A stretch of 18,331 nt of DNA. Origin: an uncultured Ruminococcus sp. (lineage in GTDB: Bacteria; Bacillota; Clostridia; Oscillospirales; Acutalibacteraceae). Below, piece by piece: positions 7,116-15,247 of the stretch; position 1 is the stretch's first letter, and every line of letters begins with the position of its first letter. The position numbers and the translations under genes were made by a program. The stretch is from positions 1 through 18,331 of the forward strand of contig CACXDV010000030.1 of NCBI GenBank assembly GCA_902766585.1. Reading direction: 5' to 3'. Below the pieces are notes generated by a model. It was not told the DNA's origin and searched no databases. It saw nothing but the letters and a program-made list of their open reading frames with translations.

Positions 7116-8477
7116 TCAATCGCTTCCTTTCTCATCAGACACCGGACTTATCACAAGAACTCTTTTCGTTTTCTGAGTTATCTTATGCTTCTCCGATACA
7201 CCTGTTTTTTCAGTCCACAGAATCTCAGAATCGGACGCAAAAACTACAACTCTTTTGCGTTCGTCCTTCGGTATCTTCATTTCATTGAAAAGCTTTTTCA
7301 GTGTTTTTGAAACCATTCTGTCTCTGAGACATATAATATCCCCACTTTCACGGCTTCTGAAAACAGCCGACAATGGTATTGTATCATAATCAAGCGAATT
7401 ATTAAATATAATTTTATTATTTTTTTTACGGTTGTAAAATTCCTCTATATTCATATCAGAAAGAACGAATTTTTTATTATTAATAACTATAGATTCTTGG
7501 CTGTCAAATGGTATTATTTCCTTTTCAGCCTGTTCTTCCTTCTTTATTATTCTCAAAAAACCCTGATTTGAAACAGCAAAAATATTCCTTTTAAGTTCTA
7601 CTGCTCCATGTGACGCGCATATTGCTCTGATAAGGGAAATATGACTCGCTTCGGGAATGATATCATATTTACGACACAGAATTGATATTACCTCAGAAAA
7701 AACCGCTTCGTCAGTGCTGTAAAGTAAATTAGCTTTATATCCTTTGTCGGTATATGCATCATTCATTATACTGCGCGCAATACTGTCAAGGTGTTCTGCT
7801 TGTATCCTCATTCTGTCACTCATTGCAGAAACAGTGGCTTCAAATGAAGGATTTATTTCCTTCAGCACCTTTACTACATCAAGACGCAGTTTGTTTCTTG
7901 TATATTCCCTTGTAAAATTTGTGCTGTCATCGACATATTTTAATCCGTTTCTGTTGCAATACTCCTCTATCTCGCTTCTCGTAACCTCAATAAGCGGACG
8001 TATAATATTGTCTCTAACAGGCGGTATTCCGCAAAGCCCCTTTATCCCGCAGCCTCTTGTCATATTGAAAAGTACAGTTTCTGCATTATCGGAGGCTGTA
8101 TGCGCTGTTGCTATCTTACCTCCACATGAGCTTGCTATTTCATCAAAAAATGCATAACGTATATCCCTGCCGCATTTTTCTGTACTTTCCTTGTTCCTCT
8201 GAGCAATTGCCGCAACATCAACACGAAGAAGCTTGAATTCAACTCCCTCAGACTCACAAAGCGACCGTACAAAGCTTTCATCCCTGTCCGCTTCCGCACC
8301 TCTGAGCATATGATTTACATGACAAGCAATAATAGTAAGTCCGTATTTTTCTCTCAGAGTTACAAGAAAATGAAACAGTGCGCTTGAATCCGCTCCGCCA
8401 GATAAACCGATAACTATTTTGTCTCCATATGACAGCATATTATATTTTTCTACAGTTTTTAATGCTTTATTCTCCAC
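7116..8477 (-). CDS. tilS: tRNA(Ile)-lysidine synthetase
   Basis: TilS attaches lysine to C34 of the CAU-anticodon tRNA-Ile, so that the tRNA reads AUA and is charged with isoleucine; it is usually essential. The N-type ATP pyrophosphatase loop SGGADSS lies at 26-32, followed by the usual ACHVNHMLRGAEADRDE segment and by TAHTASDNAETVLFNMTRG, both typical of TilS. The C-terminal region (from about residue 345) matches the TilS substrate-binding domain, including LKKLFNEMKIP. The 453-residue length is normal. The start is GTG (8475-8477) with AGGAG about seven bases upstream. It overlaps the dnaB end by 11 bp, and its TGA abuts hpt. Identity is near certain. Confidence 0.96.
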   Translation of the reverse strand: MENKALKTVEKYNMLSYGDKIVIGLSGGADSSALFHFLVTLREKYGLTIIACHVNHMLRGAEADRDESFVRSLCESEGVEFKLLRVDVAAIAQRNKESTEKCGRDIRYAFFDEIASSCGGKIATAHTASDNAETVLFNMTRGCGIKGLCGIPPVRDNIIRPLIEVTRSEIEEYCNRNGLKYVDDSTNFTREYTRNKLRLDVVKVLKEINPSFEATVSAMSDRMRIQAEHLDSIARSIMNDAYTDKGYKANLLYSTDEAVFSEVISILCRKYDIIPEASHISLIRAICASHGAVELKRNIFAVSNQGFLRIIKKEEQAEKEIIPFDSQESIVINNKKFVLSDMNIEEFYNRKKNNKIIFNNSLDYDTIPLSAVFRSRESGDIICLRDRMVSKTLKKLFNEMKIPKDERKRVVVFASDSEILWTEKTGVSEKHKITQKTKRVLVISPVSDEKGSD

Positions 8478-9849
8478 GGCTAAGCTCCTGTGATGTGAAT
8501 CTCATAAACTCTCCCTGCCAATGCAAAGGAATGGAACGTGTCTCACCATGTCTGTTTTTTGCAACGATACATTCACCGCTGTTCATGTCCACATTATCAG
8601 TATTTTTATTTCCCTTCATGCTTTCACGATAGCCCTCTCTGTAAAGGAACAATACTATATCCGCATCCTGCTCTATAGAACCAGAATCTCTCAGATCGGA
8701 AAGCTGAGGCTCATGCTCTGCTCTCTTTTCGCTTTCACGGGAAAGCTGTGACAGTGTAATAACGGGAACATTCAGTTCCTTTGCCATTATCTTAAGGCTT
8801 CTTGTTATCTCGGATATTTCCTGAACACGATTATCTATCCTTCTTGATGACTGCATAAGCTGAAGGTAATCAATAATAACAAGATCAACCCCTCTTAATC
8901 TGCGGAGCTTTGCTTTCATCTGAGGTACAGTTATTCCCGAACTGTCATCAAGATATATCTCTGTACGGCTGAGTATCTCGCCCGCCTCGATCAGTCGCGT
9001 CCATTCATCTACATTCAGCTTTCCTGTACGAAGCTTTGTGCCCTGTATCAAGCCTTCCGTTGAAAGCAATCTCGAAACAAGCTGTTCCTTCGACATTTCC
9101 AAGGAGAAAAACGCTACCCTCTTTTTTGCCTTTACACCAACATGACGGGCAATATTCAGCGCAAAGCTCGTCTTACCCATACCAGGGCGGGCTGCTAATA
9201 TAATAAGATCGGTTTTATTAAGACCGGTTATCGTTTTATCAAGCGCAGATATGCCTGTAGAAATCGCTGCATAGGCATCACTGTCTTCTGAATTGAGAAT
9301 ATCAAGCTGTTCAAAAGTCTTATAAATAACAGTATTTATGCGCTCAAGACTGGTATCTACCTTATCGTTGCTTATATTGAATACTCTCTGCTCAGCCGAA
9401 TCGACCAGACTGTTTATATCTGTCGATTGATCCATCGCATCCTTTATTATCTCACGGGATTCCTCTATAAGCTTCCGCCTAAGATAACAATTCTTTACCA
9501 GCATACAGTATTTGCTCATTGATTCAGGAACAAATATCATCTGGGTAAGCTGATAAAGATAGACCTTCATATTGCCTTCGTCTATTCCCTCTTTACCCTT
9601 TAGGCGATTAAGAACAGTAATGAATTCGATAGGCATATTCAGAGTAAACAGATCAATCATATTCTGATAGATCATCCTGTTATTTTTGAGATAAAAATAT
9701 TCCGCTGCCGGTATGATCTGCATTGCCTCCGAAATAAGATTAGGATCAAGAAGTATCAGACCAAGAACCGCCTGCTCTGCTTCTTCTTCAAACGGCATTG
9801 CTGTAACAGATTCTTCCACCATACTATCTTCTTCATAGTACTCGCTCAT
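8467..9849 (-). CDS. dnaB: Replicative DNA helicase (DnaB type)
   Basis: This hexameric 5'-3' helicase unwinds DNA ahead of the replication fork and recruits primase. The gene is called dnaC in Bacillus subtilis and dnaB elsewhere. The helical N-terminal domain (about 18-120) starts with MPFEEEAEQAVLGLIL. The RecA-like domain has Walker A RPGMGKTS (221-228), FFSLEMSKEQL (247-257), Walker B LVIIDYLQL (323-331, D327), and then the SRRIDNRVQEISEITRSLK stretch. The 460-residue length is normal and I see no intein. The ATG at 9849 has AAAGGGGTG five bases upstream. It is preceded by rplI, an arrangement conserved in Bacillota, with a hairpin in the 80-bp gap. Its end overlaps tilS. Identity is certain. 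Confidence 0.97.
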   Translation of the reverse strand: MSEYYEEDSMVEESVTAMPFEEEAEQAVLGLILLDPNLISEAMQIIPAAEYFYLKNNRMIYQNMIDLFTLNMPIEFITVLNRLKGKEGIDEGNMKVYLYQLTQMIFVPESMSKYCMLVKNCYLRRKLIEESREIIKDAMDQSTDINSLVDSAEQRVFNISNDKVDTSLERINTVIYKTFEQLDILNSEDSDAYAAISTGISALDKTITGLNKTDLIILAARPGMGKTSFALNIARHVGVKAKKRVAFFSLEMSKEQLVSRLLSTEGLIQGTKLRTGKLNVDEWTRLIEAGEILSRTEIYLDDSSGITVPQMKAKLRRLRGVDLVIIDYLQLMQSSRRIDNRVQEISEITRSLKIMAKELNVPVITLSQLSRESEKRAEHEPQLSDLRDSGSIEQDADIVLFLYREGYRESMKGNKNTDNVDMNSGECIVAKNRHGETRSIPLHWQGEFMRFTSQELSRGE

Positions 9850-9874
9850 TCTTTCACCCCTTTATAACGACAAA

Positions 9875-9906
9875 AGATTTGAGACTTAATTAAAAGCCTC
9901 AAATCT
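9875..9906 (-). terminator. Weak terminator or attenuator between rplI and dnaB
   Basis: On the minus-strand RNA, AGATTTGAGGCTT pairs with AAGTCTCAAATCT around a TTAATT loop, forming 13 continuous pairs with one G-U wobble. On the opposite strand the same position is an A/C mismatch, so the fold favours leftward transcripts. It is followed by UUUUGUCGUU, a short U-run. The stem is AU-rich, so I expect partial termination, which would let abundant L9 and scarce helicase share one transcript. The dnaB ribosome site follows about 14 bases later. Confidence 0.55.
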
Positions 9907-9929
9907 GCCTTTTATTCTTTGTAAAGCTA

Positions 9930-10385
9930 TTATTTTGCCGCTTCCTCTGTTACCATGACCTTTATTTTTGCAGATATTCCGGTATAGAGCTTTACCTCAC
10001 AGTTGTAGGTTCCGAAGGACTTTATCTCAGATTCGGGTATGACCTTTCTCTTGTCTATATCAAGACCAAATATTTTTTTAAGTTCGGCTGCTATTTCCTT
10101 ATTGGTAACTGAACCAAAAAGCTTTCCGCCGTTTCCGGCTTTTCCTATGATAGTTATTGTCTTGCCTTCAAGCTTTGCGGCATTTTCCTTTGCCTCCTTG
10201 GTTGCAACCTCTATCTTATGCTGCTTTGACTGCTCTGCATTCTTAAGCTCATTAAGAGCCTTTGCATCAGCTTCTACGGCAAGCTTATGAGGAAGGAGAT
10301 AGTTTCTTCCGTATCCGTCAGAAACATTTACAAGCTCACCCTTCTTGCCTGAGCCCTTTACATCCTGCAGTAAAATAACCTTCAT
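9930..10385 (-). CDS. rplI: 50S ribosomal protein L9
   Basis: L9 binds 23S rRNA near the base of the L1 stalk and helps suppress frameshifting. At 151 residues it has the normal two-domain layout. The N-terminal RNA-binding domain begins MKVILLQDVKGSGKKGE and contains VSDGYGRNYLLPHKLAVEA. A long charged connecting helix (about 41-75, rich in Lys, Glu and Ala) leads to the C-terminal domain with GNGGKLFGSVTNKEIA. The ATG has AAAGGAAG eight bases upstream. The gene lies 42 bp after gdpP and 80 bp before dnaB, the standard Bacillota order. Identity is certain. Confidence 0.98.
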   Translation of the reverse strand: MKVILLQDVKGSGKKGELVNVSDGYGRNYLLPHKLAVEADAKALNELKNAEQSKQHKIEVATKEAKENAAKLEGKTITIIGKAGNGGKLFGSVTNKEIAAELKKIFGLDIDKRKVIPESEIKSFGTYNCEVKLYTGISAKIKVMVTEEAAK

Positions 10386-10427
10386 TTTCTTTTCTTCCTT
10401 TCTGAGTGCGGTGCCTGAAAACAGAGA

Positions 10428-12422
10428 TCATGCTCCTGTCTTTAAGGCATCCTGCTGTTTATTATTGATATCAAATTCATTTATGACAGACAAAAGCTTC
10501 TCTCTTGCCTCTGCCATACTTACATTTTCAAGCTGGCAGGCAGCCATTGTCTGGTGTCCGCCTCCGCCTAAGCTTTCCATAAGAACTTGTACATTTACAT
10601 CTCCGAGAGAACGCGCAGATATATTGACAGTCTTATTGGTCTTATATATAACAAATGAAGCCTTTACATTTTCTATACCCAAAAGCTCATCCGCTGCCTG
10701 TGCAGAAGCGATCCTTATATCAGGCGTACTGCTGTCGGCGCAGGCTACAGCGCAGTAACTGAATATCTCAGCTTCGCTTACAAGCTTATATTTAACTTTA
10801 TAAGTATCAATAGAATTTGAAAACAGTCTTTTGACTTCAACAGTATCTGCTCCCTTGCTTTTCAGGAATGCCGCTGCTTCAAATGTCCTTACTCCTGTTC
10901 TCAGTACAAAATTTTTAGTATCAAGCATTATTCCGGCAAGAAGAGCCTCGCTTTCAAGACGGCTAAGCGAACAGTCGCCAAGATACTGGATAAGCTCGGC
11001 TGTCATCTCACAGGCTGATGATGCATATGGCTCATGGTAAAATACAACTGCATTATCTATATGATTGACCATCATTCTGTGATGATCAATAACTACTGTA
11101 TTTTTACAATGCTCATATACTGCCTTCGATTCCAGAAAATTAGGCGAATGGGTATCGACTATGATAAGAAGGGTATGCTCATCTATAATATCAAGAGCTT
11201 CCTCCTCAGTCTTGAAAATACTCTCAAAGCCTGCCTTTTCAAAGCTTGTAACAAGAGATTTTGCAAGAGTCTGCTGCCTGTCTATAACAATATAAGCGTT
11301 CCTGTGAAGTCCCTTAACCATTGCGCTCCACATTCCTATACAAGCGCCTACACTATCAAGATCTGAATAACGATGTCCCATTATAACAACATTACTGCAG
11401 TTATTTACATGGTTAGTCAATGTTGCGGCAATTACTCTTGTCCTTACCTTATCACGCTTTTCTATTCCCTTTGACAGACCGCCGAAAAACTGATATATCT
11501 CATTTTTCTTTACAGCGACCTGATCTCCTCCGCGGCCAAGAGCCATATCAAGAGCCTGTCTCGCCCACGCCTCACATTCCTTGACTGTGCTTCCTCCACG
11601 TCCTACGCCAATGGATATTGTCGCATTCAAACGGTCATTTATCTGTATTGCGCGGATATCATCAAGAACCTTGAACTTTTCTTCAATGAACTGCTTGATA
11701 AAGCGTTCTTCCATCATTACAATATATCTTCCGCCGGATATTCTTTTATAAAATCCGGTGGTTCCGGATACCCATTTTGCAATGACCTTTTCCACCAACA
11801 CATTGATACGGCTGGCTTCGCCTTCCTCAGCCTCTCTTTCAAGCTCATCGCGGTTATCAAAGGCTATCAGGGCAACTACCGGTCTGGATAATACATATTC
11901 ATCGGAATTTGATTTATATGTATTATCATCAATGAAATAAACGACTGAGCTTTCCCCTGCCTTTACTGCAAATACGATATACCATTTTCCGTTTATCATC
12001 GTATCTGCTCCGTTATCCTCATACATGGTATCGGGATTCTTGTTTGCAAGGTAATCCACTATGGAATCACCGACAGGATCCTTGTCCTTTTCCATGATCT
12101 TAAGGAACCTGTCGTTTGCCATCATTATTTCATTTTCATTTCCTATGATAACAGCCGGTACAGCTATCATATTGATCCTCTCCGCTGAGGCATCATCAAT
12201 GGAATGTACCGCTTCCTTAAACATTAGTCTCATGAATTTTTTCAGATTCACAATTGATACGCATACCACGGATATTCCCGCAACAGCAAGTATCAGCTCA
12301 GCGATAAATACATAGTGATTCCATCTGAATGAAATTACCGCCATAGCAAGCATTATGATCGTCAGAATAAGAAAAAGCGGTGTTACATACTTGTTCTTAT
12401 TTTTTATAAACAAATCCTGCAC
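10428..12422 (-). CDS. gdpP: Cyclic-di-AMP phosphodiesterase GdpP (YybT)
   Basis: GdpP hydrolyses c-di-AMP to pApA at the membrane and so affects osmotic balance, wall homeostasis and beta-lactam tolerance. This is family knowledge. The 664-residue protein has two transmembrane helices (about 13-31 and 37-57), a PAS-like region (about 85-165), and a degenerate GGDEF domain (about 180-305) with SGGRY (229-233) where an active cyclase would have GGDEF. The DHH/DHHA1 phosphodiesterase follows: H350, D354 and D356 in GHRYSDLDS, D423, DHH at 446-448, D501, and GGGGHQ at 619-624. All catalytic metal ligands look present. The GTG at 12420-12422 lacks a good ribosome site; TTG at 12411-12413, with AGGTG a few bases upstream, is an alternative start three codons in. 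It lies 45 bp after rnj and 42 bp before rplI. Confidence 0.95.
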   Translation of the reverse strand: MQDLFIKNKNKYVTPLFLILTIIMLAMAVISFRWNHYVFIAELILAVAGISVVCVSIVNLKKFMRLMFKEAVHSIDDASAERINMIAVPAVIIGNENEIMMANDRFLKIMEKDKDPVGDSIVDYLANKNPDTMYEDNGADTMINGKWYIVFAVKAGESSVVYFIDDNTYKSNSDEYVLSRPVVALIAFDNRDELEREAEEGEASRINVLVEKVIAKWVSGTTGFYKRISGGRYIVMMEERFIKQFIEEKFKVLDDIRAIQINDRLNATISIGVGRGGSTVKECEAWARQALDMALGRGGDQVAVKKNEIYQFFGGLSKGIEKRDKVRTRVIAATLTNHVNNCSNVVIMGHRYSDLDSVGACIGMWSAMVKGLHRNAYIVIDRQQTLAKSLVTSFEKAGFESIFKTEEEALDIIDEHTLLIIVDTHSPNFLESKAVYEHCKNTVVIDHHRMMVNHIDNAVVFYHEPYASSACEMTAELIQYLGDCSLSRLESEALLAGIMLDTKNFVLRTGVRTFEAAAFLKSKGADTVEVKRLFSNSIDTYKVKYKLVSEAEIFSYCAVACADSSTPDIRIASAQAADELLGIENVKASFVIYKTNKTVNISARSLGDVNVQVLMESLGGGGHQTMAACQLENVSMAEAREKLLSVINEFDINNKQQDALKTGA

Positions 12423-12467
12423 CTACTTTATTTGTACCGTAAAGTAATTTATTTTACAGCTTTTTTC

Positions 12468-14429
12468 TCATACCTCCATTATTATCGGCAGTATCATCGG
12501 ACTTCTTCTGGTCTTATCATAAAGCACCTTTGAAAGCTCATCCTTGATACTGTTCTTTATTACGCTCCACTCATGTATTCCATGATTGTCACAATCCTCT
12601 AAAGCAAACAAAACAGCCTTACGCGCTTCCTCCATAAGAGGCTCACTCTCGCGTACATATACAAATCCTCTTGATACAATATCCGGTCCGGCAATGACCT
12701 GTCCGGAACCGCTTTCAAGAGTTACTACAACAACAATAAGACCGTCCTGTCCGAGATGCTTTCTGTCGCGGAGTACGATACTGCCTACATCACCTACACC
12801 GAGACCGTCAACAAGCGTCTTTCCGGCAGGTATGCTCGGAAGCTGTTTCATATAGCTCTTATTCATCTCAACTACATTTCCTATGTCACCGATAAAGATA
12901 TTCTCCCTCGGCATTCCCATTTCCATAGCAAGCTCTGCGTGCTTAACAAGATGCTTCTGCTCTCCGTGTACGGGAATAAAATATTTCGGCTTTGTAAGTC
13001 CCTGAATAAGCTTAAGCTCCTCCTGACAAGCGTGTCCGGAAACATGGACTTCATACATGGATTCGGATGCGATCTTACATCCATGCTTCATAAGCTCATT
13101 TATTACATTACTTACCATTTTTTCATTTCCGGGAATGGGATTTGCGGAAATAATGATATAATCATCAGGTCCGACCTCGACCTTACGGTGATCCGAATAT
13201 GCCATTCTGGAAAGCGCGGACATCGGCTCGCCCTGGCTTCCTGTTGTTATAAGAACGATCTGATCCTTTGTATAATGATTGAGCATATCAATATCAATTA
13301 TCAGTCCGTCGGGAACATCAATATAACCAAGCTCTGATGCTATTGTCATATTATTTATCATGCTTCTGCCGGAAAATGCGACCTTTCTGCCGTACTTCTG
13401 CGCGCAATCAAGAATCTGTCTAATTCTTCCGAGGTTGGATGCAAAGGTTGCAATTATTATTCTGCAATTTTCTGCTTCTCTGAACAGCATATCAAAGGTA
13501 TGTCCTATCCTCTGCTCTGTCGCCGTATAACCCGGACGCTCGGCATTCGTGGAATCAGCCATCAGCGCAAGCACTCCCTGATTTCCAAGCTCTGCAAATC
13601 TTGACAGATCTATCATTCCGCCTGTTGTCGGTGTACAGTCTATCTTAAAATCTCCTGTATGAACTATCGTTCCGGCTGATGTGTGTATTGCAAGACCTAC
13701 CGAATCCGGAATTGAATGATTTACATGGATAAACTCAATTGCTATTTTTCCAAGCTTTATTCTTTGTCCGGCTTTGACAACATTCAGCTTGACCTTATTC
13801 TGTAAAGCGTGCTCCTTAAGCTTACTGCTTACAAGACCGAGCGTGAGCGCAGTACCGTATACCGGAACATTAATCTTTTTCAGAAGATACGGAAGCGATC
13901 CTATATGATCCTCATGTCCGTGAGTAAGAACTACACCCTTTATTTTATCCTTTATACGTTCAAGGTAGGTAAAATCAGGTATTACAAGATCTACGCCAAG
14001 CATATCTCCGTCCGGGAATGCCATTCCGCAGTCTAAAAGGAACATATCATCATCACATTCAAAAAGCGTGATGTTTTTTCCGATCTCATTCAGACCTCCG
14101 AGGAATGTGATCTTTACCGATGATTCATTCTTCTGGAATTGTGTTCTTTTGGTCTGAGTATCATTTTTCTTATGATATGAGGAATAATCCCTTTCGTTCT
14201 TTCTTCCCCTGATAGTACCTCCCTGAAGTGATGTATCTCTGAGTATGAATTCTCCGCCGATCTTCTGATCTGACGGCTTTGGAAGCTCTACTCTCTCTGT
14301 GAATCCCTTCTGCTCCTTGGATATAGGTCTTTTACCATGCATCTTTTTGGTACCGGAATATCTGACCTTTGAAAAATTCCTTCCCTTTCCGTTCTTTGAT
14401 GCACCTTTTCTGTTAAAATCAGATAACAC
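12468..14429 (-). CDS. rnj: Ribonuclease J with basic N-terminal extension
   Basis: RNase J is a metallo-beta-lactamase-fold nuclease with 5'-3' exonuclease and endonuclease activity in mRNA decay and rRNA processing. The catalytic core begins at about residue 105 (VKITFLGGLNEIGKN) with HGHEDH at 170-175, then HTGDFKID, the beta-CASP region and the C-terminal domain ending PMILPIIMEV, as in B. subtilis RNase J1. The first roughly 104 residues are an extra basic, low-complexity, probably disordered region rich in Lys, Arg, Gly and Ser. The frame is open to 14489, but that start would coincide with the predicted transcription start. The GTG at 14427-14429 has AGGAGGT six bases upstream, giving 653 residues. 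It is the first gene of the ten-gene leftward unit. Whether it is J1 or J2 cannot be told here. Confidence 0.95.
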   Translation of the reverse strand: MLSDFNRKGASKNGKGRNFSKVRYSGTKKMHGKRPISKEQKGFTERVELPKPSDQKIGGEFILRDTSLQGGTIRGRKNERDYSSYHKKNDTQTKRTQFQKNESSVKITFLGGLNEIGKNITLFECDDDMFLLDCGMAFPDGDMLGVDLVIPDFTYLERIKDKIKGVVLTHGHEDHIGSLPYLLKKINVPVYGTALTLGLVSSKLKEHALQNKVKLNVVKAGQRIKLGKIAIEFIHVNHSIPDSVGLAIHTSAGTIVHTGDFKIDCTPTTGGMIDLSRFAELGNQGVLALMADSTNAERPGYTATEQRIGHTFDMLFREAENCRIIIATFASNLGRIRQILDCAQKYGRKVAFSGRSMINNMTIASELGYIDVPDGLIIDIDMLNHYTKDQIVLITTGSQGEPMSALSRMAYSDHRKVEVGPDDYIIISANPIPGNEKMVSNVINELMKHGCKIASESMYEVHVSGHACQEELKLIQGLTKPKYFIPVHGEQKHLVKHAELAMEMGMPRENIFIGDIGNVVEMNKSYMKQLPSIPAGKTLVDGLGVGDVGSIVLRDRKHLGQDGLIVVVVTLESGSGQVIAGPDIVSRGFVYVRESEPLMEEARKAVLFALEDCDNHGIHEWSVIKNSIKDELSKVLYDKTRRSPMILPIIMEV

Positions 14430-14435
14430 TAAATT

Positions 14436-14442
14436 ACCTCCT
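14436..14442 (-). promoter_or_regulatory. Ribosome binding site that fixes the rnj start
   Basis: A perfect AGGAGGT on the minus strand lies six bases before the GTG at 14427-14429. Together with a predicted transcription start near 14488 it leaves a leader of about 60 bases and rules out the upstream ATG at 14489. Confidence 0.8.
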
Positions 14443-14494
14443 ACGTCATAAATATTGGCATAAACGCCTGAATCCGAACACAACCTCAATATTT

Positions 14495-14523
14495 ATTTTA
14501 CTATTACAGCCTTATTCTGTCAA
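14495..14523 (-). promoter_or_regulatory. Promoter of the rnj-led leftward operon
   Basis: TTGACA (14518-14523) and TAAAAT (14495-14500) lie 17 bases apart on the minus strand, a strong housekeeping (sigma-A type) promoter. The start site should lie near 14488. It is the only convincing internal promoter I find for the ten minus-strand genes. Confidence 0.8.
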
Positions 14524-14584
14524 TAGTATTTTTTCTGATGTAACACTTTTAAAAAAATCATTATTCAATTTTCCGCATTTATTA

Positions 14585-14613
14585 TTGAATTACACACAGG
14601 AATATTGTATAAT
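14585..14613 (+). promoter_or_regulatory. Promoter of rnhA
   Basis: TTGAAT (14585-14590), a 17-base spacer and a perfect TATAAT (14608-14613) precede rnhA by about 60 bp. It is divergent from the rnj promoter, with 61 bp between the two -35 boxes. Confidence 0.78.
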
Positions 14614-14672
14614 ACTAACCAAATTCACTTTTGATAAATTAAGCATTAATTATTTTGGGAGGGATAATTATA

Positions 14673-15110
14673 ATGAAAAAAGTAGAAATCTTTACTGACG
14701 GCGCTTGCAGCGGAAATCCGGGACCGGGCGGCTGGGGAGCTATTCTTCGCTATAACGGAGTCGAAAAGGAATTGTCCGGCGGTGATCCTCTTACAACAAA
14801 TAACCGTATGGAAATGCTTGCCGTTATAGAAGCTCTTAAAGCATTGAAGGAACCCTGTGAGGTCACTGTAACAAGTGATTCTCAATATGTATGCAACGGT
14901 ATAAACAAGGGCTGGGCTGTGAACTGGCAGAAAAACAACTGGATAAAATCCGATAAGACAAAAGCAAAAAACCCTGAGCTATGGGAAGAACTTCTCTCAC
15001 TTCTTAAAATCCATAAAGCTGCAATAATCTGGGTAAAAGGACATAACGGCCACCCTGAAAATGAAAGATGTGACCGTCTGGCAGTTGAAGCCTATTCAAA
15101 ATATCTTTGA
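14673..15110 (+). CDS. rnhA: Ribonuclease HI
   Basis: RNase HI cuts the RNA strand of RNA-DNA hybrids, clearing R-loops and primer remnants in the cytosol. At 145 residues it is a single catalytic domain of normal size. The carboxylate set is complete: D9 in IFTDGACSGN, E47 in NNRMEMLA, D69 in TSDSQYV and D134 in ERCDRLAVEA, with the helper histidine H124 in VKGHNGH. The basic handle region around KGWAVNWQKNNW is present, as in Escherichia coli RNase HI. I chose the ATG at 14673-14675 because GGGAGGG precedes it; an in-frame TTG at 14655 falls ahead of and within that site. It is monocistronic, with its own promoter and terminator. Identity is certain. Confidence 0.97.
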   Translation: MKKVEIFTDGACSGNPGPGGWGAILRYNGVEKELSGGDPLTTNNRMEMLAVIEALKALKEPCEVTVTSDSQYVCNGINKGWAVNWQKNNWIKSDKTKAKNPELWEELLSLLKIHKAAIIWVKGHNGHPENERCDRLAVEAYSKYL

Positions 15111-15132
15111 TTATTATAATTTATAATATTAT

Positions 15133-15176
15133 ACGGCAGTTTCGTCTTTCATATTCGGCGGAACTGCCGTTCTTTG
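15133..15176 (+). terminator. Intrinsic terminator after rnhA
   Basis: ACGGCAGTT (15133-15141) pairs exactly with AACTGCCGT (15162-15170), and TCTTTGTTT follows. The 20-base loop is long. It begins about 22 bp past the rnhA stop and separates it from the SPFH operon. Confidence 0.75.
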
Positions 15177-15247
15177 TTTATTGTATTAAGTTTTCGCTTT
15201 AGCCTATACAATTTTTTGTAAAAAATATAAAATCGTAATATATTATA

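Noticed and set aside
12423..12467. Possible c-di-AMP riboswitch or terminator between rnj and gdpP
   Set aside because: The 45-bp gap is too short for the riboswitch and holds only a 5-bp AT-rich inverted repeat.
12756..13337. Open frame of 193 codons on the plus strand inside rnj
   Set aside because: It is fully antisense to the RNase J catalytic region, with no recognisable domain or ribosome site.
15181..15210. Second promoter-like pair TTGTAT-18-TATACA ahead of the SPFH gene
   Set aside because: Both boxes and the spacing are weak, and a far better promoter lies at 15248-15276.
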